From positions 1 to 6,821 of the forward strand of contig CANOPV010000047.1 in NCBI GenBank assembly GCA_947568605.1: a stretch of DNA of 6,821 bases. Direction: 5' to 3'. The stretch is from an uncultured Clostridium sp. (GTDB lineage: Bacteria > Bacillota > Clostridia > TANB77 > CAG-508). The translations under genes were made by a program, and so were the position numbers. Below the pieces are notes generated by a model that worked only from the letters and a program-made list of their open reading frames with translations, was not told where the DNA came from and ran no database searches. The first letter of the stretch is position 1, and the number at the start of each line of letters is the position of its first letter. Of this stretch, positions 5,799-6,821 are shown one piece after another.

Positions 5799-5825
5799 AG
5801 CGTTATTCATCAAATTAATAACGCT
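5799..5825. repeat. 9-bp inverted repeat AGCGTTATT/AATAACGCT
   Basis: The arms 5799-5807 and 5817-5825 are perfectly complementary with a 9-base spacer. There is no T-run after it, so it is not a simple terminator. It shares the half-site words CGTTAT and ATAACG with the palindrome at 583-607, though with a wider spacer. Confidence 0.45.
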
Positions 5826-5835
5826 CATCTACACC

Positions 5836-5872
5836 AAAAAGAGATGAATTTTAACCAAATTCATCTCTTTTT
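5836..5872. terminator. Strong intrinsic terminator hairpin, second copy of the 237-267 stem
   Basis: A 16-bp perfect stem has arms AAAAAGAGATGAATTT (5836-5851) and AAATTCATCTCTTTTT (5857-5872), a 5-base loop and a T-rich tail best placed for plus-strand transcripts. No plus-strand gene precedes it within the window, so its client gene is missing or it is a leftover from a rearrangement. Confidence 0.75.
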
Positions 5873-5981
5873 ATTTTTATTCAAAAGTATTTACAAGTAT
5901 TGATATTACTATGTTTTATCATTTTTCGTTATTTAACCTATTTTCAAAATTATTTAAAAAAATTAGTTAATATTTACTTTC

Positions 5982-6015
5982 TGCTCCTCTTTTGCTCCCC
6001 CATATCTGCTCCCCC
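5982..6015. repeat. C-rich TGCTCC triple repeat, possibly an integrase-tail or att remnant
   Basis: TGCTCC occurs at 5982, 5993 and 6007, and the last two are identical as TGCTCCCCC. In a surrounding sequence that is almost pure A/T this is a sharp compositional island. Read on the minus strand, one frame gives IWGSKRGAESKY and a stop. This resembles the glycine-rich tails of some clostridial tyrosine integrases, but no integrase body is attached and the resemblance is from memory. It could equally be a binding site. Confidence 0.35.
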
Positions 6016-6020
6016 TTAAT

Positions 6021-6055
6021 AAAAAAATAGATGTAAATTTAATTATTTACATCTA
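6021..6055 (-). terminator. Intrinsic terminator after the minus-strand gene at 6096
   Basis: Stem arms TAGATGTAAAT (6028-6038) and ATTTACATCTA (6045-6055) form 11 perfect pairs with a 6-base loop. On the minus strand the stem is followed by seven T (6027-6021). It lies 40 bases after the stop at 6096. Confidence 0.75.
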
Positions 6056-6095
6056 AAATATATTATTAATTTATTAAAGAATAAAAAAACTGTAA

Positions 6096-6455
6096 TTATT
6101 TATCTGAAATAGAATAATAAAAACTTAAAAATTCTTGTGATAAAGAAAAACTTTTAATGCTTTCGCTTGATGCTGTCATTTTAATAATATTAGAGTTCTC
6201 ATATAAAGTAATTGTAAAATTTTCCTCTAGCTCTTTATTTCCAATTTTGGAAACAGGGAATTTATAATCAACAAATTTATATTGTTCTTTTTGTTCCTGT
6301 ATATTTTCTTTTAATTTTTCTTGATTTTCCTCATAGTCTTCATAAAAAGATAATTTATTATTATACTCACTTAAAATTTTTTCATTATCTATTGTTTTTA
6401 TTAGTTCATTGTTTAATGCTGAATATATTTTACTTTTAATAAAAAGCAAATACAA
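6096..6455 (-). CDS. Hypothetical protein, possibly 5'-truncated (about 119 aa)
   Basis: I do not recognise this protein. The open frame begins with a short hydrophobic run (WLYLLFI), continues as a Glu/Lys/Asn-rich helical region (about 15-60), and then an alternating hydrophobic pattern (FTITLYENSNIIKMTAS) suggesting strands, ending FLSFYYSISDK. No ATG is available near the 5' end: the best start is TTG at 6453-6455, with no ribosome binding site. The same frame upstream meets TAA at 6471-6473 and TGA at 6477-6479, beyond which an ATG at about 6516-6518 reads MKKSIYKSFETQS. This looks like a membrane-anchored protein that has lost its normal start, or a decayed gene. A clean terminator follows it, and it lies 3' of the YcxB-like gene on the same strand. 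Expression is uncertain. Confidence 0.45.
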   Translation of the reverse strand: MYLLFIKSKIYSALNNELIKTIDNEKILSEYNNKLSFYEDYEENQEKLKENIQEQKEQYKFVDYKFPVSKIGNKELEENFTITLYENSNIIKMTASSESIKSFSLSQEFLSFYYSISDK

Positions 6456-6543
6456 CCAACTTGTAGTTTCTTATTGTCAACTTTGAGTTTCAAATGACTT
6501 ATATATACTTTTTTTCATTATAAATTACAATTTAATATATTCT

Positions 6544-6821
6544 TTAAAAATTATTTTTAATAAAAGTTATAAAATCTTCTACTTTTCCAGTTGTAAAACC
6601 TTCTTTTAAAACTAATATTGCTGACTGCTCACTTGTTTTTAATACTATAAAATTTTTAGTTTCTAAAATTTGCTTTATTTGATTATATTCAAATTCTAAA
6701 TGGACTTTTCCTTCGTCCATTACGATATTATTCGAAAAGTTAATATAAGTTTTTTCTATTTTTCCATTATTAAGTCTTTTTGAGTTTTCTTCTATTTGTT
6801 TTACAGTAATAATAGGTGTAA
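6544..6821 (-). CDS. YcxB-like C-terminal domain protein (3' part, partial)
   Basis: The minus-strand frame is open from the right edge to TAA at 6544-6546, giving 91 complete residues; the N-terminus is outside the window. The visible part has the pattern of the YcxB-like C-terminal domain: INFSNNIVMDEGKVHLEFEY, a 'Y.qIk.ileTknFivLkts' segment, 'AILVLKEGF', and a closing 'edFITFIKNNF'. Family members are small membrane proteins, usually with two N-terminal membrane helices (not visible here) and a cytoplasmic PH-like beta domain; their function is unknown. The gap to the next gene (6456-6543) holds no clear promoter or terminator, so the two minus-strand genes may be co-transcribed. Confidence 0.6.
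   Translation of the reverse strand, partial: TPIITVKQIEENSKRLNNGKIEKTYINFSNNIVMDEGKVHLEFEYNQIKQILETKNFIVLKTSEQSAILVLKEGFTTGKVEDFITFIKNNF

Larger units (their letters stand above)
5584..6095. other. 512-base non-coding, repeat-rich intergenic region
   Basis: No convincing gene is seen here. In order it holds the ATPase promoter and TTGCAA repeats (5588-5668), a weak AT-rich hairpin with TATTAGTT arms (5674-5695), an AT-rich stretch with two GCACACA-like words near 5757-5774, an inverted repeat (5799-5825), a strong terminator hairpin (5836-5872), a direct repeat AAGTATT (5885 and 5895), a C-rich TGCTCC repeat block (5982-6015), and the minus-strand terminator of the gene at 6096 (6021-6055). 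Confidence 0.6.

Noticed and set aside
5766..5903. Plus-strand 45-codon frame starting MHTHKFKST
   Set aside because: It runs through an inverted repeat and a strong terminator hairpin, lacks a ribosome binding site, and has low-complexity His/Phe/Leu content expected from repeats.

Overview
The window is very AT-rich, with short intergenic spaces, strong GGAGG-type ribosome binding sites, codons almost all ending in A or T, and a Spo0A-like C-terminal domain at the left edge. This points to a low-GC, probably spore-lineage Bacillota (Clostridia-type) chromosome. It reads as an accessory or defence region rather than a housekeeping one.

Layout. (1) 1-231 is the 3' end of a plus-strand gene with a Spo0A C-terminal-like DNA-binding domain, closed by a bidirectional terminator. 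(2) 274-1357 is a divergent pair: a small XRE-type regulator on minus and a membrane-anchored exported protein on plus. A near-perfect 25-bp palindrome between them overlaps a TTGATT-17-TACTAT promoter, so it is probably the regulator's operator. (3) 4189 down to 1503 on minus is the centrepiece, a compact three-gene operon encoding a long class III nucleotide cyclase (460 aa), a three-helix membrane protein of the Pycsar effector (PycTM) family, and a second shorter cyclase (240 aa). (4) 4213-4350 holds a remnant of a DUF1016/YhcG-type PD-(D/E)XK nuclease, in frame with the stop of the gene before it. (5) 5568-4366 is an AAA ATPase with a DUF4143 C-terminus. (6) 5584-6095 is non-coding and full of short inverted and direct repeats, terminators and an odd C-rich repeat block. 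(7) 6821-6096 on minus holds the 3' part of a YcxB-like gene and an ORF of unknown function that may be 5'-truncated.

How the genes work together. In Pycsar anti-phage defence a class III cyclase makes cCMP or cUMP on infection, and a membrane effector (PycTM) binds the signal and impairs the membrane. Here one effector sits between two different cyclases. Both keep the two metal-binding aspartates. Both lack the Lys/Asp (adenylate) or Glu/Cys (guanylate) base-recognition pair, which fits a pyrimidine cyclase. They differ at the transition-state Arg position (Lys in the long one, Asn in the short one), so they may form a heterodimer, make different signals, or sense different triggers. The DUF4143 ATPase and the nuclease remnant upstream suggest a defence or mobile hotspot. 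A terminator stem repeated at 237-267 and 5836-5872, plus an integrase-tail-like C-rich block at 5982-6015, could mark the edges of an inserted segment, but that is inference.
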